Assembly: GCF_008330945.1 (NCBI RefSeq)
Contig: NZ_CP043488.1
Span: 2,082,501-2,146,500, forward strand
Source: Labrys sp. KNU-23
GTDB taxonomy: Bacteria; Pseudomonadota; Alphaproteobacteria; Rhizobiales; Labraceae
Direction: 5' to 3'
Length of the DNA: 64,000 nucleotides
In this document: in pieces, positions 1 through 8,165 of the stretch
How the letters are laid out: each line of letters opens with the position of its first letter
Position numbering within the stretch: the first letter of the stretch is position 1
The notes under the pieces: generated by a model
The model's database searches: none
Told to the model about the DNA's origin: nothing
What the model saw: only the letters and a program-made list of their open reading frames with translations
Position numbers and translations under genes: made by a program

Positions 1-199
1 CATCGGTAACGTGATGACCTACACTCACAAGGGCAAGCAATTCATCGCGGTGCTCTCGGGTGTTGGTGGCTGGGCCGGCATCGGCCTGGCGGCAGGCCTG
101 ACTGATCCGAATGCGGGTCTGGGCGCCGTTGGCGGCTATGCAGCCCTCAACAACTACACGGCGCTCGGCGGACAGCTGACGGTGTTCGCGCTGCCATGA
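1..199 (+). CDS. xoxF: XoxF-type PQQ-dependent methanol dehydrogenase, C-terminal fragment
   Basis: Partial gene cut by the window start; the open frame runs from base 2 to a TGA at 197-199. The 65 visible residues contain the end of an eight-bladed quinoprotein propeller, with the GVGGWAG and [12 protein letters not shown] segments typical of XoxF methanol dehydrogenases, and end in VFALP. XoxF is a periplasmic PQQ enzyme, usually lanthanide-dependent, that oxidises methanol to formaldehyde (or formate) and passes electrons to XoxG. The metal- and PQQ-binding residues lie outside the window, so lanthanide dependence is inferred from the family and from the adjacent xoxG and xoxJ. An ordinary PQQ alcohol dehydrogenase is the main alternative, but the neighbours favour XoxF. 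Confidence 0.88.
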   Translation, partial: IGNVMTYTHKGKQFIAVLSGVGGWAGIGLAAGLTDPNAGLGAVGGYAALNNYTALGGQLTVFALP

Positions 200-334
200 G
201 CACGTGACGCCGGCCAGAGCAAAGCGCGTTCAAGCGTGAATGCGTGTTTGCTCTGGTTTGCTGTTTCAAAGCGTCTTTGCGATTCTGGCCGATATCGGCA
301 AATCACAAAATACGCTTTGGCAGATCATCCCGTT

Positions 335-369
335 GGGGCTGGAGGAGACTTCGTGTTTCCTCCAGCCCC
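335..369 (+). terminator. Strong stem-loop between xoxF and xoxG
   Basis: A perfect 12-bp inverted repeat, GGGGCTGGAGGA at 335-346 and TCCTCCAGCCCC at 358-369, with an 11-base loop. No T-run follows, so it may be an attenuator or mRNA-stabilising 3' hairpin rather than a full terminator. It sits 135 bases after the xoxF stop and 110 before xoxG, where a partial stop would let xoxF transcripts exceed those of its cytochrome. Confidence 0.65.
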
Positions 370-478
370 CTCGCCAGACAAAAGCAGAGCTTGCCGGTTT
401 TCGGTGCCATTCGGCCCCGCAAAGTGGAGGCCTGCGCCCTGAGTGGGAGAGAAACGATTGCTTGTCCAAGCCAATCCA

Positions 479-1027
479 ATGAAATCACCAGCCGGGGATC
501 GCCCCGCCGCCACCCTTCAACGCAGCGCGCTCTTCAGCTTGACGGCGCTGGCGTTGAGCCTCTTCGCAGCGACGTCGGCCCTGGCCGATCCGGCCAAGCC
601 GGCGAGTAGTGAAGACGGCAAATACAGCGATGCCGAGGGTGCGCCGACCTATAACATTACTGCAGATGGCAATGTGGATTGGTATACCTTCTCCGGCTAT
701 CGGCGCTATCATTCCGAATGCACGGTCTGCCACGGACCCGATGGAGCCGGCTCGACCTATGCGCCCGCTCTCACCGATTCCCTGAAGAAGATGAACTATG
801 AGCAGTTCTCCACTGTCGTGGTGCAGGGTCGCAAGGATGTGAGCACGTCAAGCCAGAAGGTGATGCCCACTTTCGGCACAAACCGGAACGTGATGTGCTA
901 TCTTGACGACATCTATGTCTATCTGCGAGCGCGCAGCGACGGCGCACTCGCGCGCGTCCGTCCCGAAAAACACGACCCCAAGCCGCAGAGTGCCAAGGAT
1001 GCCGAAACGGCCTGCATGGCGAACTGA
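479..1027 (+). CDS. xoxG: Cytochrome c, XoxG-type electron acceptor of methanol dehydrogenase
   Basis: The 182-residue product starts with a Sec signal peptide (basic start, hydrophobic stretch about 18-35, cleavage after ALA), so it is periplasmic. The single haem site is CTVCH at residues 81-85; the likely distal ligand is Met129 in KVMPTFG. It would take electrons from XoxF and pass them to a terminal cytochrome or oxidase. ATG 479 gives a clean signal peptide; a GTG at 443 in the same frame would add 12 residues and cannot be excluded, since neither start has a strong ribosome site. The acidic, glycine-poor insertion before the haem motif fits XoxG/MxaG-like cytochromes. The end overlaps xoxJ by 29 bases. 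Confidence 0.85.
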   Translation: MKSPAGDRPAATLQRSALFSLTALALSLFAATSALADPAKPASSEDGKYSDAEGAPTYNITADGNVDWYTFSGYRRYHSECTVCHGPDGAGSTYAPALTDSLKKMNYEQFSTVVVQGRKDVSTSSQKVMPTFGTNRNVMCYLDDIYVYLRARSDGALARVRPEKHDPKPQSAKDAETACMAN

Positions 1028-1886
1028 GTTCAGTCGGCTTCTCGTGCCGGGCCTCGCCCTGGCCGGGTTGGCGCTCGGCTTGAATCCCGCCAGCGCCCAA
1101 CAGGTGCCCGAACTCGTCGACAAAGCCAATCTGCGCGTGTGCTCGGATCCGGCCAACATGCCGTTCTCGAACCGCCGTCAGGAAGGGTTCGAGAACCGCA
1201 TCGCCGAGATCATCGCCAAGGAATTGCAGCGGCCCGTGCGCTATTACTGGCTGCAGCAAGGCATGGGCTTCGTGCGCAATACGCTGGGCACGGGCCTGTG
1301 CGACGTGATCATCGGGGCTGCCTCAGGCTCTGATCTCACCCAGCACACCAACCCCTATTACGCTTCGACCTATGTCCTGGTGGTCAAGGCGGACGGCCCC
1401 CTTGCCGGTGTCACCAAGCTGGAGGATCCGGCCCTCAAGGGGCACAGATTCGGCATCATCGCCGGTACGCCGCCCGTCGATCATCTCCAGCGGCTCGGCT
1501 TGGTCGACAAGGCCAAGAGCTACGGACTGACCCTGGATCAGCAGGACAATGCGGCGGGCAAGGAAGCGATCGACGATCTGGTCGCGAGCACGACCGACGG
1601 CGCCCTGCTGTGGGGACCGATCGCCGGCTATTACGCCGGCAAGGCCGGTGTGCCGCTCAAGGTCATTCCTCTCGTGCAGGAGAGCGAGCGGCCGCTGCTG
1701 GCCTATCGCATCACCTTCGGCATCCGGGCGAACGAGATACAATGGAAGCACACGCTCAACGCCGCCATCCGCAAGCGCCAAAAGGACATCGAACAGGTGC
1801 TTGCCGACTATGGCGTGCCCAAGGTTTCCATCGAGAGCCTGCCGGCGGAGCGGCCCAATCTTGCCGCCGGGCAGATGCAGGAGTGA
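999..1886 (+). CDS. xoxJ: XoxJ, periplasmic binding-protein-like methanol dehydrogenase accessory
   Basis: A 295-residue protein of the family called quinoprotein dehydrogenase-associated putative ABC substrate-binding protein (TIGR03871 type; MxaJ/XoxJ). It has a signal peptide ending near ASA-QQV at residue 33. Family marks are LRVCSDPANMPFSN near the mature N-terminus and the GLCDVIIG stretch. XoxJ-type proteins are thought to help fold or activate XoxF in the periplasm rather than feed a transporter; no ATPase or permease is adjacent. The start at ATG 999 lies inside xoxG, preceded by CCAAGG, which suggests translational coupling. An earlier start at 903 would read through the cytochrome gene and is unlikely. 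Confidence 0.85.
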   Translation: MPKRPAWRTEFSRLLVPGLALAGLALGLNPASAQQVPELVDKANLRVCSDPANMPFSNRRQEGFENRIAEIIAKELQRPVRYYWLQQGMGFVRNTLGTGLCDVIIGAASGSDLTQHTNPYYASTYVLVVKADGPLAGVTKLEDPALKGHRFGIIAGTPPVDHLQRLGLVDKAKSYGLTLDQQDNAAGKEAIDDLVASTTDGALLWGPIAGYYAGKAGVPLKVIPLVQESERPLLAYRITFGIRANEIQWKHTLNAAIRKRQKDIEQVLADYGVPKVSIESLPAERPNLAAGQMQE

Positions 1887-1890
1887 TGGG

Positions 1891-2439
1891 ATGGCCCGGC
1901 TGACAGCGCGCAGTGCCGTCATTCTGGTCTTCGCGCTTTTGGCGCAACCCGTGCATGCGGGCTCCCCTCCCGAGCCAAATGGCTACCGTCTCGACGACTA
2001 CAAGGCGCCGACGCCGGCAACCCTCGCCGGCGCGATCGTGCTGGACACCGGGCAGGCCGAGGGGCTCTGGAAAACGCGAGAGGCCATTTTCGTCGATGTC
2101 CTGCCGCATCCGCCCAAGCCGGCGGAACTTCCGGCCGGTACGGTTTGGCGAGACCCGCCGCACGAAACCATCGCGGGTGCAGTCTGGCTGCCGGAAGTCG
2201 GACGCGGTGCCCTTGCCGTCGCGACGGAGGATTATTTCAAGCGCAGCCTCGCGGAGCTGAGCCATGGCCGCCGCGAGCAGGCGCTGGTGTTCTTTTGCAA
2301 GAAGGATTGCTGGATGTCGTGGAACGCCGCCAAGCGGGCGCTGAGCTACGGCTATGGCCGCATCTACTGGTATGGCGACGGCGTCGATGGCTGGAAGGCC
2401 GCAGGCCTGGCCATGGAGGTGGCCAAGCCGAGGCCCTGA
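1891..2439 (+). CDS. Exported rhodanese-like protein of PQQ-dependent catabolism (CxxxCW motif)
   Basis: A 182-residue product with a signal peptide cut near VHA-GSP (about residue 23). It matches the family named PQQ-dependent catabolism-associated CXXCW motif protein. The motif here is C136-KKD-C140-W141, in a context (VFFC...CWMSWNAAKRA) that resembles the active loop of rhodaneses; strictly it is CxxxCW. It starts 4 bases after the xoxJ stop, so it belongs to the xoxFGJ operon. Two cysteines in a periplasmic rhodanese-like fold suggest thiol or sulfane-sulfur chemistry, perhaps for cysteine maturation in the dehydrogenase, but no reaction is known to me. The next gene encodes a SoxYZ-like sulfur carrier, which supports a shared sulfur role. 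Confidence 0.8.
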   Translation: MARLTARSAVILVFALLAQPVHAGSPPEPNGYRLDDYKAPTPATLAGAIVLDTGQAEGLWKTREAIFVDVLPHPPKPAELPAGTVWRDPPHETIAGAVWLPEVGRGALAVATEDYFKRSLAELSHGRREQALVFFCKKDCWMSWNAAKRALSYGYGRIYWYGDGVDGWKAAGLAMEVAKPRP

Positions 2440-2521
2440 TCGGCGGCGCTGCCGGCATGGGGCGGAACCAGAGGACATTCTTGGCCATCTTGCCCATCGG
2501 GGCCATCAGGAAGGGAGAAGA

Positions 2522-3373
2522 ATGATGTCTTCTATCCGAATTCTTGCAGGACCGGTGCCTTCGCGCCGGCGGGTCCTGAGGCGGGTCCTGGGGGGCGCAT
2601 GCCTGGCCGGCATCCTTCTTCTTGCCGGCCCGGGCGTGGCTGGGGCGGGCGATACGCCGAGCGAAGCGACCTGGGATTCGATTCGCCCGGATATTTTCGG
2701 CCAGCATGTCATCGATACCGAGCCGACCGTGACGCTCAGTGCCCCCCGCAGGGCCGAGGATGCGGCATTGGTGCCGATCGAGGTTCATATCAACCTGCCA
2801 TCGGGCGATGCCCGTACGGTCAAGGCGATCACGCTGGTGGTTGACGAGAACCCCTCGCCGCTGGTGGCCGTCTTCAAGCTGGGAGAGGGGCGCCGGCAAT
2901 TCGACCTGTCGACGCGCATCCGCGTCAATTCCTATTCCTATGTCCGGGCGGTCAGCGAGACCAGTGACGGCAAGCTGCACATGACCAAGGTCTTCGTGAA
3001 GGCGGCGGGCGGCTGCTCGGCCCCGGCGGGGAAGGATCCGGCCGAGGCCAAGGCCAATCTGGGCAAGATGCGCTTTCGCGACTTTACCGGCACAGGCAGC
3101 CAGGAGGCCCAGGTCCAGATCCGCCATCCCAATTATTCCGGCATGCAGATGGACCAGGTGACGCGTCTCTACACGCCGGCCTGGTTCGTGCAGACCCTGG
3201 CGGTTTCCCAGGGCGACAAGCCCGTCTTTTCCATGGAGGGGGGCATCTCGCTCAGCGAGGACCCGACCTTCCGCTTCAGCTACGAGAAGAACGGGCAAGC
3301 CGTCACCGTCGACGTCAAGGACACGGAAGGGAATGTGTTCAAGCGGGCCTTTCCGGCTGACGGGGGCAGCTGA
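2522..3373 (+). CDS. Quinoprotein dehydrogenase-associated SoxYZ-like carrier
   Basis: A 283-residue exported protein: an arginine-rich N-region (PSRRRVLRR) then a hydrophobic segment ending near GAG at about 43, which could be a Tat or Sec signal. Residues about 45-165 resemble SoxY and end in GGCSAP, with Cys165 in the position of the SoxY sulfur-carrying cysteine; residues about 185-283 resemble SoxZ. SoxY and SoxZ are normally separate subunits of the thiosulfate-oxidising system, so this is a fusion, a known family (TIGR04557 type) found beside PQQ dehydrogenases. No soxA, B, X or CD genes are present here. GGGAGAAG precedes the first of two tandem ATGs. The function in methanol oxidation is unknown. 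Confidence 0.82.
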   Translation: MMSSIRILAGPVPSRRRVLRRVLGGACLAGILLLAGPGVAGAGDTPSEATWDSIRPDIFGQHVIDTEPTVTLSAPRRAEDAALVPIEVHINLPSGDARTVKAITLVVDENPSPLVAVFKLGEGRRQFDLSTRIRVNSYSYVRAVSETSDGKLHMTKVFVKAAGGCSAPAGKDPAEAKANLGKMRFRDFTGTGSQEAQVQIRHPNYSGMQMDQVTRLYTPAWFVQTLAVSQGDKPVFSMEGGISLSEDPTFRFSYEKNGQAVTVDVKDTEGNVFKRAFPADGGS

Positions 3374-3624
3374 AACCGAGCGTCGCCAGCGCATTGGGGC
3401 GGTGGGTAGGAAGGGAGGCGGGACGTCCATGGGCGGGATGCCTGCGCTCTCCCGGGAAGAATGGCTCGCAATGCGTGTCGGTATTGGAGCGTCATGCCGA
3501 AAAGCGAACGCCGGCTTTCGACAAGACGAGGTGACAACGATGATCCACGGCGGCGGCCTGATTCCGGAATCGGGTTCGCTGCTGTAGAACGGGCATCACC
3601 GAAACAGCGTGATGTCATCAAGCA

Positions 3625-3909
3625 ATGACCGGCAACCAACAGACGCGGGATGACGTCGAAATCGGCCTCGATGCCTGCGAGGCCCTCGTCCTGTTCGAGC
3701 TTCTTTCACGCTGGTGCGATCCGAAGACCGACGCCACGCCTGCCGCTCCATGCTTTGAAAGCACCGCCGAATGCGTTGTGCTTCACAAGCTTCTCGGCAG
3801 GCTCGAGGAACGACTCGTCGCTCCGTTCAAGCCTGACTATGCCGAGGCCCTTGCCGAGGCTCGAAGCCGTCTGCAGCATGATTGGGACTATCCGACCCTG
3901 AATGGCTGA
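3625..3909 (+). CDS. Small unknown protein, 94 residues
   Basis: I do not recognise the family. The product is soluble, without signal peptide or membrane segment, and rich in leucine and acidic residues. Its likely helical segments, such as ALVLFELLSRW and ECVVLHKLLGRLEERL, look like real protein rather than an antisense shadow. It is separated by about 250 bases from the SoxYZ-like gene and converges with the minus-strand genes behind pqqE, ending 14 bases before the facing stop. The start ATG has only a weak ribosome site. It may be a conserved hypothetical protein of methylotrophs. Confidence 0.55.
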   Translation: MTGNQQTRDDVEIGLDACEALVLFELLSRWCDPKTDATPAAPCFESTAECVVLHKLLGRLEERLVAPFKPDYAEALAEARSRLQHDWDYPTLNG

Positions 3910-3923
3910 ACTCGCCTGCAGCT

Positions 3924-4283
3924 CTATTTGAAGCACCGAATCTCGGCCTCGGCCTGGGTACGCCTGAGATTGGCGACGACATCATCGAACTGCTTGGTGC
4001 TGCGGAAGATGGCGGATTGCTGACCGACGCCCTGGCGCATGGCCAGGATGGTTTCGGCCCTCTCATAGCCGTCATACGGCAGGATGGAAGCGATCACGTC
4101 GATCGAGCAGGTGCACCGCTCCATGGCCTCTCGCGATTCGCCATTGGCGGCCATGCAGCCGATGACATAGTCGACCCGCGCCTTGGTCGGATAGTCGTTC
4201 TCGACCTCGGCGCCAAAAGCGGGGGTGGCTGCGGCTGCCAGCACGAAGAGTGCCAGAAGTGTGTCAGTCGGGCTTGGCCTCAT
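3924..4283 (-). CDS. Small exported cysteine-containing protein at the end of the pqq operon
   Basis: The 119-residue product has a signal peptide ending at AFG-AEV (about residue 24). The mature part has four cysteines: one in YVIGCMA, a close pair in ERCTC, and one at the C-terminus (IRCF), so two disulfides are possible. The start is ATG 4283 with AAGGGA eight bases upstream; it lies inside the preceding gene by 20 bases. It is the last gene of a minus-strand run starting at pqqA. No function is known to me. Its position and export signal suggest a periplasmic role linked to PQQ or the quinoprotein, but this rests on context only. Confidence 0.68.
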   Translation of the reverse strand: MRPSPTDTLLALFVLAAAATPAFGAEVENDYPTKARVDYVIGCMAANGESREAMERCTCSIDVIASILPYDGYERAETILAMRQGVGQQSAIFRSTKQFDDVVANLRRTQAEAEIRCFK

Positions 4284-4953
4284 AGGAAATCCCTTCGTCG
4301 AGCAGCGGGCTGTTCTTTCCCGGCGCCGAGACCTCGATACGGGCGATCTCGCCCGGCAGATCCCTCGCCACCAGGAATTCGTAGCGTAGCGTGTCCAATC
4401 CGTTGAGCCGGGCCTTGTTCGGATCATCGCTGAAGGGCTGGATCGTGACGCGCCAGCCGGGGAGAGTGCGGCCCTCGAAGGGAATTTCAGCAGGCTTGAC
4501 CTCGGCCTTGTCGCGCAAGGCAACACGGATTGCCGTCTTGAAGTAGCGCGGATTGGCCCGGTAGCTTTCAGCGAGCACGCCGATGTGATGCTCCAGGAAG
4601 AGACTCAGGACCGGGTTGCCGCTCATGTTCTCGAAAGGCCCGGCTGCGCGCCGGTTGGAGCCGCTGAACAGCTGGACTTTCACCGTCCGGGTTTGCGGCG
4701 TCTCGCCCTTGTCGAGGGTGAGGCGGATCGTGTCCTCGAAAGAGGCCCCGTAGAGTTTGTCGTCGGCACTCTTGCGATGATAGGCGTAGGTCAGCACCTG
4801 GTTGGCGCTGGTCTTGTCGAGCTGAGGTTCCTCGAACAACAGGGTGGCTGCGTCCGGTATCGCAGGGGCTGCATGGGCCACGCCGGCGAGGGCCAGGAAT
4901 ATCGAGCCCGCCAGGCATGGCCGCCAGGGGCTGCGATCGAAAGAGCTGTTCAT
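4264..4953 (-). CDS. Exported unknown protein coupled to pqqE
   Basis: A 229-residue protein with an N-terminal signal peptide (hydrophobic residues 14-27, cleavage near AHA). The mature part is a mixed, likely beta-rich domain without cysteines or metal motifs that I can see; segments such as [18 protein letters not shown] and [20 protein letters not shown] suggest a soluble periplasmic protein. Its ATG overlaps the pqqE stop in an ATGA at 4950-4953, a strong sign of translational coupling with PQQ synthesis. I do not recognise a named family. It could be a chaperone or carrier linked to PQQ or the dehydrogenase. Confidence 0.7.
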   Translation of the reverse strand: MNSSFDRSPWRPCLAGSIFLALAGVAHAAPAIPDAATLLFEEPQLDKTSANQVLTYAYHRKSADDKLYGASFEDTIRLTLDKGETPQTRTVKVQLFSGSNRRAAGPFENMSGNPVLSLFLEHHIGVLAESYRANPRYFKTAIRVALRDKAEVKPAEIPFEGRTLPGWRVTIQPFSDDPNKARLNGLDTLRYEFLVARDLPGEIARIEVSAPGKNSPLLDEGISYEAKPD

Positions 4954-6080
4954 GCCGGTTGTCCCTCCGCATGGCTCGGTGCAGCCGTCATGACGCGATA
5001 ATCATAGGCCGGTGGCGAGGAAACGGCCGACTCGGATGCGGCCAGGGCCTGCATGCGGTCGTGCCAGGGCGATTTGTGGCAGGCCGGATCGGTTGCGCCG
5101 GCATCGCCGGTCAGAGCGAGGGCCTGGCAGCGGCAGCCGCCCCAGTCGCGCTCCCGGCGTTCGCAACTGCGGCATGGGTCGGGCATCCAGTCGGTGCCGC
5201 GATAGGCATTGAAGGCCGGCGAGGACCGCCAGGTTTCCGCCAGCGAGTGCTCGCGAACCGACCAGAACTCGAGATGGGGAATGGTTTCGGCGGCATGGCA
5301 TGGCAGGACCTTGCCGGAAGGCGTGACGTTGAAGGTGCGCCGTGCCCAGCCGCCGCTGCACGGCTTGGGATAGGCCGAATAATAATCGGGCACGACGAGG
5401 TCGATGACGATGCGGCCCTTCAGCCGCTCGCGCGCCTCCTCCACCAGGGCGATCGAGGCATCCGCCTGCGCGCGTGTCGGCATCAGGGCGGCGCGATTGC
5501 GCTGGGCCCAGCCATAATATTGGGTGTGGGCGATTTCGACCCGTTTGGCCTGCATCTCGACGGCGAGATCGATGATGTCGCCGACCTCGCCGATATTGGC
5601 ACGGTGGATCACGGCATTTACCGTCAGCGGCAGACCAAGCGCCACCACGTGCCGGGCGAATTCCCGTTTCCTGGCATGTGCCCCGGCAAGCCCGCCAATA
5701 TGCTCGGCTGTCTGGGCGGTTGCCGCCTGGATGGAGAGCTGCACATGGTCGAGGCCAGCCTCGGCCAGGGCATCGAGCCGCGCATCCGCTGCGCCGACGC
5801 CGGCCGTGATCAGGTTGGTGTAGAGACCGAGCTCGGCGCAATGGGCCGTCAGTTCCACGATGTCGGGCCGGGCGGTCGGCTCGCCGCCGGACAGATGCAC
5901 ATGCAGCACGCCGAGCGCCGCGGCCTCGCTGAACACGCGCTTCCAGGTTGCCGTATCCATTTCCTGCGAGCGATGGTCGAGTTCGAGCGGATTGGAGCAA
6001 TAGGGACAGCGCAGCGGGCAGCGATGGGTGAGTTCCGCCAGCAGGCCGATGGGATTGGGAATGCGGGCGCCGCTCGTCAT
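4950..6080 (-). CDS. pqqE: PqqE, radical SAM peptide cyclase of PQQ synthesis
   Basis: The 376-residue product is a radical SAM enzyme. The SAM cluster cysteines are C21, C25 and C28 in [12 protein letters not shown]. The GGEP motif lies about 45 residues later. The C-terminal SPASM-like part has the expected cysteine set ([21 protein letters not shown] and a CHKS-PWHD end). With PqqD as peptide chaperone it forms the C-C bond between the glutamate and tyrosine of PqqA, the first step of PQQ synthesis. The length is normal. The start overlaps the pqqD stop by 4 bases (ATGA), and the stop overlaps the next gene in the same way. Confidence 0.97.
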   Translation of the reverse strand: MTSGARIPNPIGLLAELTHRCPLRCPYCSNPLELDHRSQEMDTATWKRVFSEAAALGVLHVHLSGGEPTARPDIVELTAHCAELGLYTNLITAGVGAADARLDALAEAGLDHVQLSIQAATAQTAEHIGGLAGAHARKREFARHVVALGLPLTVNAVIHRANIGEVGDIIDLAVEMQAKRVEIAHTQYYGWAQRNRAALMPTRAQADASIALVEEARERLKGRIVIDLVVPDYYSAYPKPCSGGWARRTFNVTPSGKVLPCHAAETIPHLEFWSVREHSLAETWRSSPAFNAYRGTDWMPDPCRSCERRERDWGGCRCQALALTGDAGATDPACHKSPWHDRMQALAASESAVSSPPAYDYRVMTAAPSHAEGQPA

Positions 6081-6355
6081 CGCTCGATCACCCGCTTGAT
6101 GAGGAGGTCGTCGAGCATGGCGATGACATCGCCCTCGATCACCTCGCGTGCCTCGCCATAGCGTTCGGCCAGCACGTCGCAGATCTCGCCGACATTGCGC
6201 TGCCCGTCGACCAGCTCCACCACGCTGGCTGCAACGGCGTCGAGGCCGAAGGCGCGTTCGGGCGCCAGCAGCATATGCTTGTCGCGGACACTGTCGAAAC
6301 GAAGCCTGACCCCACGCGGCAGGCGCGGCACGTCCTGGGCGGAGAGGGCGCTCAT
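6077..6355 (-). CDS. pqqD: PqqD, PqqA-binding chaperone
   Basis: A 92-residue protein of normal PqqD length with the family core ([25 protein letters not shown], then helices around [23 protein letters not shown]). PqqD binds the PqqA precursor and presents it to PqqE. ATG 6355 sits in an ATGA overlap with the pqqC stop; a longer frame up to 6457 only reads through pqqC. In Methylobacterium pqqC and pqqD are fused; here they are two separate overlapping genes. Confidence 0.95.
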   Translation of the reverse strand: MSALSAQDVPRLPRGVRLRFDSVRDKHMLLAPERAFGLDAVAASVVELVDGQRNVGEICDVLAERYGEAREVIEGDVIAMLDDLLIKRVIER

Positions 6356-7095
6356 GACGCCAGCTCCATGCCCGGCATCCAGGCGCCGGGCGGTGGCAGG
6401 CCAGGCATCACATAGGCATGGTGCAAGGCATCGAGCTGCGCCCACAACACGTCGCATTTGAAGGCGAGGGCAGCCAGGACGGCTTGCTGCAGCTCGATGG
6501 TGGTGGCGTGCTGCTTGACGTAGTCGAGCGCGAAATCGGCGTCGCGGGGCGCCTGCGAGAGACGCTTGTCGAAATAGGCGAGCGCCTGGGGCGAAATGAA
6601 GTCGTAGCTGGCGAGCATGCCGGCGATTCGCTCGGAGATGATGGTGGGCGCGAACATCTCTGTCAGGGAGGAGGCGATGGCCTCCAGCAACGAACGGTCG
6701 CGCACGAAATCGACATAGGCCTGCACGGCAAACCGCGTCGCCGGCAGGAGACCGCGGGTGGAGGTTACATAGTCGCGTGGAAAATCCAGGCTGTCGGTCA
6801 GTTTCAGCCAGCGCTCCAGGCCGCCATCGCCGTCGGAACTGCCGTCATGATCGACGATGCGCTGGCGCCAGATCCGGCGCAGCGCCGCCTCCTGCATGCG
6901 GGCGAGGAGGGTGGCGTCCTTCACCGGGATCATCGCCTGGTAGAAATAGCGGTTGAGGGCCCAGGCCCGCACCTGGTCCCGGGTGAGGCGCCCGCCATGC
7001 AGGGCGGCGTGGAAGGGATGGAGATTGTGATAGCGCCGGTGACCGATGTCGCGCAGAGCAGCTTCCAGGGCGGAGGGCGAAAGGAGCTTGGTCAT
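6352..7095 (-). CDS. pqqC: PqqC, pyrroloquinoline-quinone synthase
   Basis: The 247-residue protein belongs to the TenA/haem-oxygenase-like fold family and catalyses the final ring closure and eight-electron oxidation that yields PQQ, using oxygen and no metal. Family marks include the N-terminal [16 protein letters not shown] segment, [12 protein letters not shown], and the RIVDHDG segment. Length is normal. The C-terminus ends in a short tail rather than a PqqD fusion. Start and stop both overlap neighbours by 4 bases, so pqqB, C, D and E are likely translated as one coupled series. Confidence 0.96.
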   Translation of the reverse strand: MTKLLSPSALEAALRDIGHRRYHNLHPFHAALHGGRLTRDQVRAWALNRYFYQAMIPVKDATLLARMQEAALRRIWRQRIVDHDGSSDGDGGLERWLKLTDSLDFPRDYVTSTRGLLPATRFAVQAYVDFVRDRSLLEAIASSLTEMFAPTIISERIAGMLASYDFISPQALAYFDKRLSQAPRDADFALDYVKQHATTIELQQAVLAALAFKCDVLWAQLDALHHAYVMPGLPPPGAWMPGMELAS

Positions 7096-8003
7096 AGGTG
7101 AAACACCATGCCGTCATGGGCGACTTGCCAGCCGGCTGTCTCGACGGCCCGCCGTTCGGGCGAGCCTTCCACCAGCACCGGGTTGGTATTGTTGAGATGG
7201 ATGAAGACCCGCTGTCGCACTGGCAGGCCGGAGAGGGCAGCCATCGAACCTTCGGGGCCGGCGATCGGCATGTGGCCCATGCGCCGCCCCGTCTTGGTGC
7301 CCACTCCATGCCGGATCATCTCGTCGTCCTCCCACAGCGTGCCGTCGAACAACAACAGGTCGGCATCGGCGATGGTTTCGCGCAGCCAGGGCGGTACGGC
7401 AGCACAGCCCGGTATGTAGGCGATCCGCCTGGAACCGCCCGCCAGGATAGCCCCCACCGTTGCCTCGCTTTCCTCGCCCAGGCGCATCGGCTCGTCCTCG
7501 CGCCAGAGCGGCAATTTTCCCGGGACCGGCACCAAAGTCACCGTCAGGCCCGGCACGGCTTCGAAGCTCTGGCCGGGCAGCACGGCCCGGCGCCGCACGA
7601 CGTCGCGCGCCAGCACGTCGAACACCCGGTTGCCGGCCAGGCTGTCCAGCGTTTCGGCCGTGCCGTAGAGCGTGAAGGCCTGGCGTTCGCGCAGCCCCAG
7701 CAGGCCGGCGACATGGTCGACATCGCCATTGGTCAACAGAACTGCCGCAATCGGCGAATGGCGCGGAAATTCCCTGGGCTGGAGCGCGGGCACCGCCAGG
7801 ATCTGCTGGCGGATGTCGGGCGAGGCATTCAGCAAGAGCCAATCTGCCCCATTCGCCGAAACGGCGATGCTCGACTGGGTGCGAGGCCGGACCCGGCTAT
7901 CGCCGGCCCAGGCCAGACGGCAGACCGGACAGCCGCAATTCCATTGCGGAACGCCACCTCCGGCCGCCGCCCCCAGAACAACGGCATGCAAGCCTGCTTG
8001 CAT
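7092..8003 (-). CDS. pqqB: PqqB, metallo-beta-lactamase-fold hydroxylase of PQQ synthesis
   Basis: A 303-residue cytosolic protein starting VVLGAAAGGGVPQWNC, the classic PqqB N-terminus with GCPVCRLA behind it. The TNGDVDHVAGLLGLRE segment corresponds to the metal-binding loop of the fold, and HMPIAGPEGS and HLNNTNPVL are other family blocks. PqqB is thought to hydroxylate the tyrosine of the PqqE-linked dipeptide. The gene starts 32 bases after pqqA. The order A-B-C-D-E is the standard one; pqqF/G proteases are not in this window. Confidence 0.96.
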   Translation of the reverse strand: MQAGLHAVVLGAAAGGGVPQWNCGCPVCRLAWAGDSRVRPRTQSSIAVSANGADWLLLNASPDIRQQILAVPALQPREFPRHSPIAAVLLTNGDVDHVAGLLGLRERQAFTLYGTAETLDSLAGNRVFDVLARDVVRRRAVLPGQSFEAVPGLTVTLVPVPGKLPLWREDEPMRLGEESEATVGAILAGGSRRIAYIPGCAAVPPWLRETIADADLLLFDGTLWEDDEMIRHGVGTKTGRRMGHMPIAGPEGSMAALSGLPVRQRVFIHLNNTNPVLVEGSPERRAVETAGWQVAHDGMVFHL

Positions 8004-8035
8004 GACTCGGGTTCCGTTGCTGTCGCGGGTTCAGT

Positions 8036-8128
8036 TCAGAATTCCGGCGGCAGGTCCTCGTCGGACATATAGCCCGTCACTTCCATTCCGACGCAGAACT
8101 CGATGATTTCGGGTTTCGTCCAGCGCAT
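8036..8128 (-). CDS. pqqA: PqqA, PQQ precursor peptide (30 residues)
   Basis: A very short gene just upstream of pqqB. The 30-residue peptide begins MRWTKPEIIEFCVGMEVTGY and ends SDEDLPPEF. It carries the diagnostic glutamate-x3-tyrosine pair (E16 and Y20) that PqqE cross-links to become PQQ. CGGAGG lies 7-12 bases before the ATG, a strong ribosome site that fits high expression of the precursor. It is the first gene of the pqq operon; its AT-rich leader holds the inverted repeat and shared motif described separately. Confidence 0.95.
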   Translation of the reverse strand: MRWTKPEIIEFCVGMEVTGYMSDEDLPPEF

Positions 8129-8165
8129 TTCAATTCCTCCGTTGCTTGGTTTGTGAGCTTTTTCA

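Noticed and set aside
3280..3639. Minus-strand frame of 119 codons in the gap after the SoxYZ-like gene
   Set aside because: Arg/Ser/Pro-rich shadow-like sequence without start signal or family resemblance.
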